Assembly: GCA_041287865.1 (NCBI GenBank)
Contig: JBGGMV010000066.1
Coordinates: 81,695-145,694 of the forward strand
DNA length: 64,000 nucleotides
Source of the DNA: JAPWJZ01 sp041287865
GTDB lineage: Bacteria; Pseudomonadota; Alphaproteobacteria; Micavibrionales; UBA2020
Reading direction: 5' to 3'
Each line of letters starts with the position of its first letter. Positions within the stretch are counted from its first letter, which is position 1. This document shows positions 25,339 to 34,506 of this stretch, piece after piece. The notes beneath the pieces were generated by a model, which saw only the letters and a list, made by a program, of their open reading frames with translations, was not told the origin of the DNA and ran no database searches. Made by a program: the position numbers and the translations under genes.

Positions 25339-26694
25339 TCAATCCTTTTTTTGCTTCTTTTTCTTCTGCGCCAGCGCGAGGATATCGGTCGACCGCAGCC
25401 AAGAGGCTGAATTCTTTGACAAAGTCTCGCCAGCCAGCCGGGATTCACGGATCGCGTTGTCGAGTTTGTTCTGCAGCAGCGACTCTTCGGCCAGATGCAG
25501 GTGCGACAGGCCCTGCTGGCCCTGTTTCCCATAGGCTATGGCCAGCATCCGGTGGCTGCGCGACTCCCGCGGTTCGGTCTGGAGCGCCAGCGTCAGTTGC
25601 TTCACCGCCTCCGCCTGCCGTTTTTTGGGATCGGCCTTCGATTCCAGCAGGGCATGGGCGTAAGAGGCGCGGATCAGGCCCGAGCGCGGGGCAAACTGCA
25701 CGGCCTTCGAATAGGGGGCCAGCGATTCCTCGATCTTGCCGTTCTCGAATAAAATCTGGCCCTTCAGTTCAAGGAAATAGGGGTTCTGCGGTTCGGCCTT
25801 GATAAGCGGTTCCAGCAGCGCCAGCGCTTCCGTCATCTTGCCCTTGCGGAACATCGCAATCGCACGGCCATACTTTGCGGCCACGGTGTCGCTTTTGTCC
25901 TGCAGCGCGCGGTCGGGGAAGAGGAAGCCCATCAGTTTCGATTTCATGCGTGCATGCTGCTCCGGCCAGCCGGCGGGCAGGGTGGCTTTCACGCGCTGCT
26001 GGTCGACGACGCCCTGCATATAGCTGATGCGATCCTGCGTCAGCGGGTGGGTGCGCATATATTCGGTCTGCTGGCTTTCGGGCAGCAGTTCCTCGCTCTC
26101 CATCTTTTCAAGGAAGGCGAGCAGCCCGTCGAGCGGCAGGCCCGCGCCCTTCATATATTGCACGGCAGACTGGTCGGCGGCGGTTTCCTGGATGCGGCTG
26201 TGGGTCAGCAGCGCGCGTTCCGCCGCGTGTTGCCCTGCGGCGGTGGTGGCCATGGCCGCGTCGCCCGAACCCGTGGCGGCCGCAATCGCAATGCCCAGCA
26301 CGGTTGCGACCATCGCTTCCATCGACAGGTTTTCGAGGTTCATTTTTGATCTGAGCAAGTCGCCATGCGCGATGTGGCCGGTTTCGTGCGCCAATACGCC
26401 CACCAGCTGGTCGGCGCTCTTGGTTTCTAAAATCAGGCCGGTATTGATGAAGATATTCATCCCGCCCGCGACAAAGGCGTTCAATTCGTTCTTGTCCAGC
26501 AGCACGAAGCGCACATACTGGCTGGAAAGCCCCGCCTGCTGGAAAATGGGCGCGGTGAAATCGCGCAAGGATCGCTCGATCTCCTCGTCGCGGATGGCGG
26601 ATACGTTGTCCCGTCCGGCCACGGCATCCGCCGCGCCAAGCGAGAGCAGGGCGGCCAGCAATAGGGCCGCGCTTATCTTTTTAAAATCAGTCAT
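25339..26694 (-). CDS. M48 metalloprotease with TPR tail (BepA-like)
   Basis: This 451-residue protein has a signal peptide, a zinc-binding HETGH at 103-107 (VGVLAHETGHIAHGD) with a later Glu as third ligand, and the M48 fold to about 260. The C-terminal 180 residues form TPR-like helices (FRKGKMTEALALLEPLIKAE). The plan is that of BepA/YfgC, a periplasmic protease and chaperone that acts on outer-membrane proteins such as LptD. It lies 64 nt upstream of the DsbA-like gene on the same strand, so both may work in envelope quality control. Confidence 0.88.
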   Translation of the reverse strand: MTDFKKISAALLLAALLSLGAADAVAGRDNVSAIRDEEIERSLRDFTAPIFQQAGLSSQYVRFVLLDKNELNAFVAGGMNIFINTGLILETKSADQLVGVLAHETGHIAHGDLLRSKMNLENLSMEAMVATVLGIAIAAATGSGDAAMATTAAGQHAAERALLTHSRIQETAADQSAVQYMKGAGLPLDGLLAFLEKMESEELLPESQQTEYMRTHPLTQDRISYMQGVVDQQRVKATLPAGWPEQHARMKSKLMGFLFPDRALQDKSDTVAAKYGRAIAMFRKGKMTEALALLEPLIKAEPQNPYFLELKGQILFENGKIEESLAPYSKAVQFAPRSGLIRASYAHALLESKADPKKRQAEAVKQLTLALQTEPRESRSHRMLAIAYGKQGQQGLSHLHLAEESLLQNKLDNAIRESRLAGETLSKNSASWLRSTDILALAQKKKKQKKD

Positions 26695-26708
26695 TCAGCT
26701 TTTAAACG

Positions 26709-27272
26709 TTAATACAGGTACATTCCCTGCGGCGTGTAGCTGCCCACCACGTCGCGTGTGTTCCAGTCGCGCAGTTCCAGCATGCCATAGCCCTTGCCGA
26801 AGATGCCCGAATGGTCGGCCAGCAGTTTCAGCGAACGGCGCTGGTCGAGATCCGACAGCTGGAAAAAGACCGGCCCCAGTTCAAGCGCGGGCACGGTGCT
26901 GCTGCGCATATACTGGCGGCTGAAAACGCGGCCTTCGAAAAGTTTTTGCACGGTGGCTTCGACCGTCCAGTGCTTGTTCCACATCGACGGATCCCAGTCC
27001 TGGCCCTGCCACTGCTGCGGATGCTTGTGCTGCGCGTCCCAGTTGGAAACGTAAGGCGTGAATTCGTAATGTTCGGGGCGGCGCATCACATGCTCGGGGC
27101 GGTCGAGCTGGCCGTGCGTGGTGCGCGCGACGGTGCGGTTTTCTTCCGTCCAGCTGGTATAGGGCTTCTCGTAATCGGCGTTGCGGTAGGTCTTGAAGTG
27201 GCCCGCTTCCGCCGGCTGCGACACCAGCGCGGCCAAAAGGCAGGCGCCGGACAAGAGGATCAGTTTTTTCAT
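26709..27272 (-). CDS. Exported protein of unknown function
   Basis: The product has 187 residues from the ATG at 27272 (a TTG two codons upstream is not needed; AAGGAG lies at the right distance). A signal peptide (LILLSGACLLAALVSQPAEA) leads to a His/Trp/Asn-rich mature protein (HKHPQQWQGQDWDPSMWNKH) with no domain I recognise. It lies 14 nt upstream of the M48 gene on the same strand and is probably co-transcribed with it, so a periplasmic role beside the protease is plausible but unproven. Confidence 0.72.
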   Translation of the reverse strand: MKKLILLSGACLLAALVSQPAEAGHFKTYRNADYEKPYTSWTEENRTVARTTHGQLDRPEHVMRRPEHYEFTPYVSNWDAQHKHPQQWQGQDWDPSMWNKHWTVEATVQKLFEGRVFSRQYMRSSTVPALELGPVFFQLSDLDQRRSLKLLADHSGIFGKGYGMLELRDWNTRDVVGSYTPQGMYLY

Positions 27273-27466
27273 TGGCAAATCTCCTTAAACCCTAGACCAA
27301 TACCCTAGCCGAATTACCCGCCTAAATCAAAAGCATAACTTATTTTTAACGCGCATATGGCATAATGAAAGTAACTGTGGAAATCTATGGGCTGGGCCGC
27401 ACTCCTTTGGGGGCGGTACTCTCGCGTGATGAAGGATCTCCCGGTTTATAAAGAGGTAGGGTTGTT

Positions 27467-27883
27467 ATGACGGACGCACTTTCGATTGCGCTCTCCGGGC
27501 TTCGCGCCCAGAGCACGCGCCTGGCCACAACGGCCAGCAATATCGCCAATGCATCGACCGCGGGATCCGTCCCCAGTGCCGATCCGTCAGCCCCTGCCTC
27601 TACTGTCTACCTGCCGCTCCGCGTCAATTTCACCTCGGTTGAGTCGGGGGGAATCGGCGCGGGCGTGGCAGCGACCGTCACGCCGGATCCGAACGGATAT
27701 TCCGTAATATACGACCCCTCGTCACCTTATGCAAATAGCGAGGGAAGCATCGCGGTGCCCGCCGTCGATTACGCCGAAGAATTCGTCAATCTCATCCAGA
27801 CAAAAGCAGTATGGAAAGCCAATCTTTCCGTAATCAAGACGCAGGACGAGATGCTCGGCGACCTTCTGGACGAGATTGCGTAA
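27467..27883 (+). CDS. FlgC-like flagellar rod protein, orphan
   Basis: This 138-residue protein has the conserved N-terminal motif of flagellar rod and hook proteins (ALSGLRAQSTRLATTASNIAN) and a C-terminal helix (VNLIQTKAVWKANLSVIKTQ) like that of FlgC. The length fits FlgC (about 135). FlgC is a proximal rod component in the flagellar basal body. No other flagellar gene is in the window, so it is either an orphan or lies far from its cluster. The middle is Ser/Pro-rich and less conserved. Confidence 0.75.
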   Translation: MTDALSIALSGLRAQSTRLATTASNIANASTAGSVPSADPSAPASTVYLPLRVNFTSVESGGIGAGVAATVTPDPNGYSVIYDPSSPYANSEGSIAVPAVDYAEEFVNLIQTKAVWKANLSVIKTQDEMLGDLLDEIA

Positions 27884-28049
27884 ATTACCTTTTTCCAAAA
27901 GAAACCGTATTGACTCATAATTCCGAAAACTTATAGTCGTGTCCAACTGCAAAAAAATCTGCACGGCCTTGCAAGGGGCCATGAAGCGCCGAGTGATCGT
28001 GTGAGAGTTTTGCACCCCGTAACGATTATAATTTTTGGAGAAGCACACA

Positions 28050-28883
28050 ATGGCTTTCGATCATCCCGGTTTTGATATTCTGAAAGAAGCATTCAAGAAG
28101 TTCGCCGACAAGCATTCTGGCGAAGACCTCAAGGGCCGCGTCACGCGCTCCCTCGCTGCCGGCGGCCAGGCCGCTGTGGATAAAGGCCTGCAGGAATTCC
28201 CGCAGACTTACGTCAAAGCAGTCGCAAAAGACTTCTATGACTTCCTGTCTTCGCAAGAAGTCGCCGATGGCGTTTCGACCGCTGTCCGTTCCTTCGACGA
28301 GCAAAAAGTGAAAGAGACCCTCGACGGTCTCGTCGCGCAGCTGAAAGAACCCGAAACCTCGGCAAAAATCGCCAAGTCGGTGAAGGACGCTCTCTCGAAA
28401 ACTTCTTCGGAAGATCTCGAAAACTCGATCGACGCGATGATGAGCGGCCGCTCGATGGGCGAACGCATGGTCTTCAAGGCTTTCTTCGAGCAAGCGAAGC
28501 CCTTCCTCGACCAGATGCGCGACTCTTCGGAAGAAGAAATCGCCGAGCAGATCCGCGAACTGGCCGACACCATCCCGACCGATGCTATCGCACAGCAGGT
28601 CGCGGCCATCACCAAGGAAATCACGCCCGAGCGCGTTTCCAAGCAGGCCCATGACACGGTTGGCAAGCTGCCCTCTCCCGCAGCTGTCTCCGACATCCTG
28701 CACGGCGTCGGTTCCGTCGCTTCCAAGAAACTGGGCGAAATCGCCAATGGCGCAGACCCCCAGGGCAAGCTGCAGGAAATCATCGCGGAAGCCAAAGAAG
28801 TGGTCTCCGAGACGATCGCAAACGACAACGAGAGCAAAAAGACCTTCAAGCCCAAAAAAGGCGGCCAGGACTTCTCTCTCTAA
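28050..28883 (+). CDS. Helical soluble protein of unknown function
   Basis: The product has 277 residues from the ATG at 28050 (an upstream TTG adds five residues; TGGAGAA lies before the ATG). It is nearly all amphipathic helix, charged, without signal or membrane segments, and includes VKETLDGLVAQLKEPETSAK-like repeats of helix and linker. It ends FKPKKGGQDFSL; the final FSL is shared with the protein at 44628. A strong terminator follows. I recognise no family. High Lys/Glu content suits an abundant cytoplasmic protein. Confidence 0.72.
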   Translation: MAFDHPGFDILKEAFKKFADKHSGEDLKGRVTRSLAAGGQAAVDKGLQEFPQTYVKAVAKDFYDFLSSQEVADGVSTAVRSFDEQKVKETLDGLVAQLKEPETSAKIAKSVKDALSKTSSEDLENSIDAMMSGRSMGERMVFKAFFEQAKPFLDQMRDSSEEEIAEQIRELADTIPTDAIAQQVAAITKEITPERVSKQAHDTVGKLPSPAAVSDILHGVGSVASKKLGEIANGADPQGKLQEIIAEAKEVVSETIANDNESKKTFKPKKGGQDFSL

Positions 28884-28933
28884 TTAAGACAAGAATTCTT
28901 CATTCCGATTTCCCTATTGGATGAAGAGGTTGG

Positions 28934-28963
28934 ACGGGCGGAAACCTTCGTGTTTCCGCCCGT
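28934..28963 (+). terminator. Intrinsic terminator
   Basis: ACGGGCGGAAAC and GTTTCCGCCCGT pair over 12 bases around a CTTCGT loop, followed by TTCTTTTT on the plus strand. It lies 50 nt after the stop at 28883. Confidence 0.9.
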
Positions 28964-29000
28964 TTCTTTTTGGTGGTAGCATCAACAGGGGGGTAAAAGG

Positions 29001-29765
29001 TTGAAAGCCAAGCATCACAAAAAATGGATCATCGCAGCCGCCATGCTGGGTGCAGTGTGGCTTGCGTGGTGCGTGGCTTACCCTTCAGGAACGTGGCGTT
29101 ACAAGATGACGGTGGAGGTGGAGACACCGGAGGGAATTAAAACCGGGACTGCCATAAGGGAGGTAACTTTTCAACTGGTGCCTCAACTCACTCCTGAAAT
29201 GAATCCTACGACAAACCTGAGAGGGGAAGCTGTTGTTGTAGATTTGGGCAAGCGTGGCGTTCTGTTTGCGTTGCTTCATGGGCATACAATCGGCGCTGAT
29301 CATGCGAAATTTCTGCCATTCTATATTTTTCCATTTAAAGGCTCGACCCGCAAAGAGGAGGGGCTGCGTTACTACAGCAATTTAAAAGCAGGCCCGAAGG
29401 TAATAGAACCGCAGTTCTATCCAATTCTGGTTCGCTTCCGGGATATGAATGATCCCAAAACGGTCGAGAACTTATTAGACATGGAAGAATGCCTAGGCCA
29501 CCACGGAGCGGGGGAACCTCTTTGTGTACAAAAGGATCGATTTGAAGAATCTTTTGGCGAAGGCGTTAAAGTCAAGGCCATAACAATAGAAATGACTGAT
29601 GAGCCGATAACGACAGGAATTGTAAAATGGCTTCATTGGCTTCCGAGCTATTATAATGTGATGCTGGATGGAAGCCGTGTACATACAATAAAATCGTCAT
29701 ATCCACTTGCGAATCGTTTCAGCTCCGGCAGTTTTTCGGTAGGGGTTCTTAATCGTGAGCGATAA
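29001..29765 (+). CDS. Membrane-anchored protein of unknown function, AT-rich
   Basis: This 254-residue protein starts at a TTG; the frame then reads a basic n-region and a hydrophobic anchor (WIIAAAMLGAVWLAWCVAY). The rest is soluble, mixed alpha/beta, with no domain I recognise. Codons are visibly more AT-rich than in the flanking genes. Its end overlaps the start of the DUF3095 gene by 11 nt, so the two are coupled. The GGGGGG before the TTG gives a plausible ribosome-binding site. Confidence 0.65.
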   Translation: MKAKHHKKWIIAAAMLGAVWLAWCVAYPSGTWRYKMTVEVETPEGIKTGTAIREVTFQLVPQLTPEMNPTTNLRGEAVVVDLGKRGVLFALLHGHTIGADHAKFLPFYIFPFKGSTRKEEGLRYYSNLKAGPKVIEPQFYPILVRFRDMNDPKTVENLLDMEECLGHHGAGEPLCVQKDRFEESFGEGVKVKAITIEMTDEPITTGIVKWLHWLPSYYNVMLDGSRVHTIKSSYPLANRFSSGSFSVGVLNRER

Positions 29766-30969
29766 GTCCACCACCCGCAGCTTTTACAAAGACCTCCCCG
29801 CCGTCACAGCAGGCGACGGGCTATGCGATATTTCGCACCATGTATCCGTGCCGAAAGACTGGTGCATCGTGATCGTTGATATCGTGGGCTCCACCAAGGC
29901 GATCGAGGCGGGGAAGTATAAGGACGTCAACATGATCGCGGCGTCATCCATCACCGCCGTGCTGAACGCGGCGGGGCGGGAGGATATCGCTTATATCTTC
30001 GGCGGCGACGGCGCGACATTGCTGGTGCCGGCCGAACTGGCCTTCGAGGTCGCATGCGCGCTCTATGGCACGCGGGAGCTGGCGCGGGACGGTTTCCAGC
30101 TGGAAATGCGCGCCGGCATCGTCTGGATCGAAGAACTGGAAAAGGAAGGCGCGGCTGTCCGCGTCGCAAAAACAGAAACTGTCGCGGGCGTCTATCAGGC
30201 CGCGCTCTCGGGCGAGGGCGTGACGCTGGCCGAAAAAATCGTGAAGGATGTGGAGCGCGGGCAGAAGCATGATATCGCCACGCTCTTCTCGCCCCGCGCG
30301 CTGGCCAGCAAACCCGCTGACTTCAAGGGCCTTGAATGCCGCTGGCAGCCGCTCAACAGCCGCAACGGGCTGGATATCAGCCTGATCGTGCTGGCGCGTC
30401 ACAGCGATGAAGCGGCCAAGGGCGCGCTGTACCAAGAGATTCTCGCCCATATCCACACCGTCTGCGGTGACCGCGAAAACTGGAAACCCGCGTCGGAGAA
30501 AAACCTCAAGCTGAACCCCGGCCCCGCCAGGGCCGAGGCCGTGGTGCGCACGCAGGGGCAGGGCGGCGTCGCGCGCTTCAAATACGGGCTGGGCACGATG
30601 CTCGACAACTGGGTCGGCAAGTTCTGCATCGCGCTGGGGCTCAAGATCGGCAGCTTCGACGGCAAAAAATATCCGACCGCCACGGCGCAGAACACCGACT
30701 TTATCAAATTCGACAATGCGCTGCGCCTTGTGATGGATGTCAGCGCGGAGAAGAAAGACCAGCTGGTCGCCTACCTCGACGCGCTGCTGGCATCGGGCAG
30801 GGCTTTTTACGGCCTGCATGCCGCGCCCGCCGCGCTGATGACCTGCCTTGTCTTCGATTACGGCCACGACCACTTCCATTTCGTCGACGGCGCCGACGGC
30901 GGCTATGCGCTGGCCGCCAAGGGCATGAAAGAACAGATAAAACAGGCTGCGCAGGCAAAAGCGGCCTGA
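29755..30969 (+). CDS. DUF3095 protein, adenylate-cyclase-like
   Basis: The product has 404 residues, starting at a GTG inside the end of the upstream gene. The first 140 residues resemble a class III nucleotidyl-cyclase fold, with CIVIVDIVGSTKAIEAGKYK (a D-[IV]-x-G-S-T metal-site motif) and AYIFGGDGATLLVP (the second D in a GGDG turn). The whole matches the DUF3095 family. Cyclase activity is not established. It is coupled to the membrane-anchored gene before it, and a small alpha/beta-hydrolase gene follows after 31 nt. Confidence 0.82.
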   Translation: MSDKSTTRSFYKDLPAVTAGDGLCDISHHVSVPKDWCIVIVDIVGSTKAIEAGKYKDVNMIAASSITAVLNAAGREDIAYIFGGDGATLLVPAELAFEVACALYGTRELARDGFQLEMRAGIVWIEELEKEGAAVRVAKTETVAGVYQAALSGEGVTLAEKIVKDVERGQKHDIATLFSPRALASKPADFKGLECRWQPLNSRNGLDISLIVLARHSDEAAKGALYQEILAHIHTVCGDRENWKPASEKNLKLNPGPARAEAVVRTQGQGGVARFKYGLGTMLDNWVGKFCIALGLKIGSFDGKKYPTATAQNTDFIKFDNALRLVMDVSAEKKDQLVAYLDALLASGRAFYGLHAAPAALMTCLVFDYGHDHFHFVDGADGGYALAAKGMKEQIKQAAQAKAA

Positions 30970-31000
30970 TCTGGTATAATAGGGGAGAGGTTTTTTAATC

Positions 31001-32005
31001 ATGCTGCGCCCGTTCCTGATCATCGCCTTTTTGCTGCTGGCCATCCCGGCCTATGCGCAGACCGAAGCTGCGCCGTCCGATGCGCTCGACAACCTTTTCG
31101 CCCAGCCCGCGCAGGAAGACGTTTCCGATGAAGCCGCCGAAAGCCGCGGCCCCGTCCGCGACCTGATCCGCGAGCGGTTCCAGAAACGCATGGCGAAGCT
31201 GAACGGCGGGGAGCTGAAGAAATTCGATATCGTAGGGCTTTCGGTTGCCTACTGGATGCCGCCCGTCGTGCCGGGCGAAGGCGTGCTTGCGAAGCCGCTG
31301 GTTATTTTCTCCCACGGCTTCCACGGCTGCGCGGGGCAATCCATCTTCCTGATGAAAGCGCTCGCGGCGGCGGGATATATCGTCGTCGCGCCCGAACATG
31401 CGGATTCAAGCTGCTGGACCGGCTCCGACGGCATCGCCAAACCGGCCGAACGCTTCGCCGATTACGCCGCATGGACGGATAAAACCTACGCCGACCGCGC
31501 TACCGACATTAAAAACCTCTATGCCGCGCTGAAGGCCGACGAAACATGGAACAAGCGCATCGACTGGAACAAGGTCGCGCTGGCGGGCCATAGCCTCGGC
31601 GGCTATACCGCGCTGGGCCTTGCGGGCGCATGGAAGGTCTGGAAGATGGAGGGGATCAAGGCCGTGCTGGCGCTCTCGCCCTACGTCGGGCCCTTTATCG
31701 ACCATGGCGATTTGGGCACTCTTACCGTGCCTGTGATGTATCAGGGTGGCACGCGCGATTTCGGCATCACGCCCTCGGTCAGGAAAAAGGGCGGCGCCTT
31801 CGAGCAAACCGCCGCGCCCGCATGGTTCGTGGAATTCATCAACGCCGGCCATTTCAGCTGGACAGACCGCGAGGAAACCACCCATGCGCCCGAGGTGAAG
31901 GAGCGCATCGTCAAATACAGCCTCTGGTTCCTCGACCATGCGTTGAAAGGGGCAAGCGAGCCTTTCCCGCAGGACAAGGGTCTCGCTTCTTCAGGCACTA
32001 AATAA
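31001..32005 (+). CDS. Exported alpha/beta-hydrolase
   Basis: The product has 334 residues with a signal peptide (LLLAIPAYAQ, cleavage at about 20). An acidic linker (about 20-70) precedes the hydrolase core: PLVIFSHGFHGC (oxyanion loop), VALAGHSLGGYTALGL with nucleophile Ser198, and a catalytic His in the last third (INAGHFSWTD). It resembles the platelet-activating-factor acetylhydrolase / dienelactone hydrolase group. It would act in the periplasm or outside. It meets the convergent gene at 32006 with no gap. Confidence 0.86.
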   Translation: MLRPFLIIAFLLLAIPAYAQTEAAPSDALDNLFAQPAQEDVSDEAAESRGPVRDLIRERFQKRMAKLNGGELKKFDIVGLSVAYWMPPVVPGEGVLAKPLVIFSHGFHGCAGQSIFLMKALAAAGYIVVAPEHADSSCWTGSDGIAKPAERFADYAAWTDKTYADRATDIKNLYAALKADETWNKRIDWNKVALAGHSLGGYTALGLAGAWKVWKMEGIKAVLALSPYVGPFIDHGDLGTLTVPVMYQGGTRDFGITPSVRKKGGAFEQTAAPAWFVEFINAGHFSWTDREETTHAPEVKERIVKYSLWFLDHALKGASEPFPQDKGLASSGTK

Positions 32006-32290
32006 TCAGGGAAGTTCCTTGGACTCGACGGCCATGCTGATCTTGGTGTCGGGCGTGTTTTCCTGCAGCAGTTTCACCATCAGGCGCGAGATGTCGGTCA
32101 GCGCGTGGTCGATGCTTTCCGCATCGCCCTGCATGATCTTGCCAGGGAGGGACAGCTTCCACGTTACGTCGCCGCTATAGAGCATGCTATGGCCTTGGCC
32201 GAGGAACAATGTAATCTCCTCGTACTTCTGCATCAGCATGCCGGGTTTCAGCAAATCGCGTACCCGTTTCAGCGTCCGTTGTGGTGGCAA
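32006..32290 (-). CDS. Small protein, paralogue of gene at 34506
   Basis: This 94-residue protein begins at a TTG with a GGGAGGGAC upstream. It aligns along its length with the 93-residue product at 34506: LKRVRDLLKPGMLMQKYEEI against LKQVEQILTPGTLEQKHEQI, then ITLFLGQGHSM against ISLFLANGNST, then GDAES. It is a mix of strand and helix. The two small genes flank the large gene at 32476. No known family; a chaperone-like or binding role is speculation. Confidence 0.7.
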   Translation of the reverse strand: MPPQRTLKRVRDLLKPGMLMQKYEEITLFLGQGHSMLYSGDVTWKLSLPGKIMQGDAESIDHALTDISRLMVKLLQENTPDTKISMAVESKELP

Positions 32291-32415
32291 GCGTCCCTCC
32301 CTACAGCAAACTAAATCCCGAATCCCTTGGTGTCAGAGCATACGAAAGTACCCCAAATTCGTAGTTATGTAAAGAAAAATATGGGGTATCATCATGCCTG
32401 TTATCGCACGAAAAA

Positions 32416-32443
32416 AAATCCCGGCTTTCGAGGGCCGGGATTT
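32416..32443 (-). terminator. Intrinsic terminator after the 676-residue gene
   Basis: AAATCCCGGC and GCCGGGATTT form a perfect ten-bp stem. On the minus strand it is followed by a run of eight T. It lies 33 nt after the stop of the gene at 32476. Confidence 0.88.
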
Positions 32444-32475
32444 AGCAAGGTAGTCAGTCTAGAGATAAATCTGGG

Positions 32476-34506
32476 TCAGTTCTTGCGCTTGAAACTCGGG
32501 AAGCGCTCGGGCTCCTCGACCGGGCCCACGCATTTCTCGCCGCTGCCGTAGCGGTCGCTGCGCTGGTGGCCGTTGCCGTATTCGTATTTTTCGGCCTTGG
32601 GCGCGCCATAGGTGGTGACGAGGTAGCAGTTGTTTTTGTAATTGAGCGTCGAGCCCACATCAGCGGGCGCGCCGGCGAAGCAGCCGATCAGGTTGGACGA
32701 GACGTTCAGCCATTTGACCCGCGCTGTGGGCAGGCCTTCCAGCGTCAGCAGCTTGTTGTTCGACACATCTACGCCACCCTCGACGTCAACCTCGCGCATG
32801 TCGGGCAGGCGGGCAAGGCCAAGGCCCGCAAGGTTCAGGTCGCCCTTGACGGTGATGCGGCCGCCCACGTTCCTGGTGTAGGGGATGCTCAGCTGCTTGA
32901 AGGCGGCTTCGGCGTCCACGGGCAGGCGGGTGCGGGTATCGAATTCGCGGTAATTTTCGCAGCCGGGGCGCAGGTGGAACTGGCCGTAGTTGTCGCCGTT
33001 GAGGTTTTCCTCGACAAAGCGGTTGACCGCGTTGACGAAGCCCGGATGGTGCAGGCCGATGGGGTTGAAGGTGAAGTAGACGGTTTTCTTTTCCGTGTCT
33101 TCTTTCTTTTCCGTGTCTTCCTTCTTCGGCTCGTCCTCGTCATAGCTCCAGCTGCTGCGCTTCTTGCCGCTATCGTAGGGCTTGATGTTCACGCGGCCCA
33201 GCGGGTCGTTGATGTCGGGGTCGGTTTCGCGGATAAGATATGCTGCCATCACGCCGATGTTAATCTCCTTTACCGCATAATCGACGGCGCTGGAGGCATT
33301 GGCGCGGCAGCTCTGCCAGCCGCGGCCGTATGAGGCGCGGGCGAGGTCCGAATAGCTCTTGGTGATGACGACCATCAGGTTCTTGCCCATGCGGGTGCTG
33401 TCCTCGCAGAAGGCTTCGAAGAGGCCGGGGTTGGCTTCTTTCAGCAGCTTGCCGATCTTGCACTTGTTCTTGCGGCCGTCGACGGCGTAACCGTCGGCGT
33501 AATCGGTGATCGTATAGCCTTTTTCCTTCAGGAAATCGGCCACCAGCGGCTCCACCGGTGATTTGCTGAAATCCTGCAGGCGGTAATAAATACGGTCTGC
33601 CTCGACCTTCACCGGCTGCGGCGTTTCGGCCTTGGGCTGTTCTTCGCCTGTCGCGGGCGCATCGGGCGCAGGCGTGGCTGCGGCGGCGGTCACAGCTGCG
33701 GGCCAGGGCACTTCGGCGCGGGGCGGCGAGGCAAGGCCGAACTTGCTGGCCAGCGACCGGAGGCCGCGCATGAGCCCCCTGAACGGATGGTTTGGCGCAG
33801 GATCGGCGTCGCGGTCGCCATAGATGCCTTTCTTGGTCTGGAGACGGTTCTTCAGCGTTTCTTCCAGCTGGTTCAGCTCCGACAGCATGGTGCCGGTTTC
33901 TTCCGCCAGCTTGTCGGCGCCGGCTTCCAGTTTCTGCGCCAGCTGCTTGGGCGTGACTTCCTTGCGCGTGCGGATGGTGGCGATGCAATAGGCTGTGGCG
34001 GCGGCGCGCAGTTTTTCGTCTTCGCTGCCCTTCATGGCGGCATCGACGGTCGTCTTGACGCGGAGCTGTAAATCATGATCCTGTTTTTCGGCTTCCGCGG
34101 TGCTTTGCAGGCCGGCCTTGGCGCGCATCTCGTCGGCGGCCTTCGCCAGCGCCGCAGCGCCGTCGCCGAGTTTTTCCGACAGTGCCTGGGCCGTCACTTC
34201 CTGCCCGGACATGATCGCGGCGGTGCAATAGGCTGCCGCCGCCGCGCGCAGTTTTTCGTCTTCGCTGCCCTTCATGGCGTTATCGACGGTCGTCTTGACG
34301 CGCAGCTGGAAAGCGATATGCAGTTTCTCGACGGCTTCGACGGATTCCTGTTTCAGCTCTCCGTGCAGGAAATTGCCCGTCACCGTCACGAAGACGGGGG
34401 CGATGGTGTTCTTGGGCGGCACGGCTGCGGGCGCCTGGGCCAGCGGGTCGAAAGGAGCGACCGGCAGATCGGTTGCGGCGGGATTTTGATTTGTCGTGTC
34501 CGTCAT
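32476..34506 (-). CDS. Large repeat-containing protein, effector-like
   Basis: The product has 676 residues and no signal peptide. Two near-identical units with an exact 240-nt (80-residue) period lie near the N-terminus (LRVKTTVDNAMKGSEDEKLR and LRVKTTVDAAMKGSEDEKLR). Then comes a Pro/Ala linker (about 210-300) and an alpha/beta region (YRLQDFSKSPVEPLVADFLK). A charged stretch with two copies of KKEDTE follows. The C-terminal 150 residues contain leucine-rich-like turns (LNLAGLGLARLPDMREVDVE, VDVSNNKLLTLEGLP). No enzyme motif is visible. It overlaps the upstream small gene by one base (TAATG), so it is coupled to it. It could be a secreted effector; this is inference from architecture and context. 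Confidence 0.75.
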   Translation of the reverse strand: MTDTTNQNPAATDLPVAPFDPLAQAPAAVPPKNTIAPVFVTVTGNFLHGELKQESVEAVEKLHIAFQLRVKTTVDNAMKGSEDEKLRAAAAAYCTAAIMSGQEVTAQALSEKLGDGAAALAKAADEMRAKAGLQSTAEAEKQDHDLQLRVKTTVDAAMKGSEDEKLRAAATAYCIATIRTRKEVTPKQLAQKLEAGADKLAEETGTMLSELNQLEETLKNRLQTKKGIYGDRDADPAPNHPFRGLMRGLRSLASKFGLASPPRAEVPWPAAVTAAAATPAPDAPATGEEQPKAETPQPVKVEADRIYYRLQDFSKSPVEPLVADFLKEKGYTITDYADGYAVDGRKNKCKIGKLLKEANPGLFEAFCEDSTRMGKNLMVVITKSYSDLARASYGRGWQSCRANASSAVDYAVKEINIGVMAAYLIRETDPDINDPLGRVNIKPYDSGKKRSSWSYDEDEPKKEDTEKKEDTEKKTVYFTFNPIGLHHPGFVNAVNRFVEENLNGDNYGQFHLRPGCENYREFDTRTRLPVDAEAAFKQLSIPYTRNVGGRITVKGDLNLAGLGLARLPDMREVDVEGGVDVSNNKLLTLEGLPTARVKWLNVSSNLIGCFAGAPADVGSTLNYKNNCYLVTTYGAPKAEKYEYGNGHQRSDRYGSGEKCVGPVEEPERFPSFKRKN

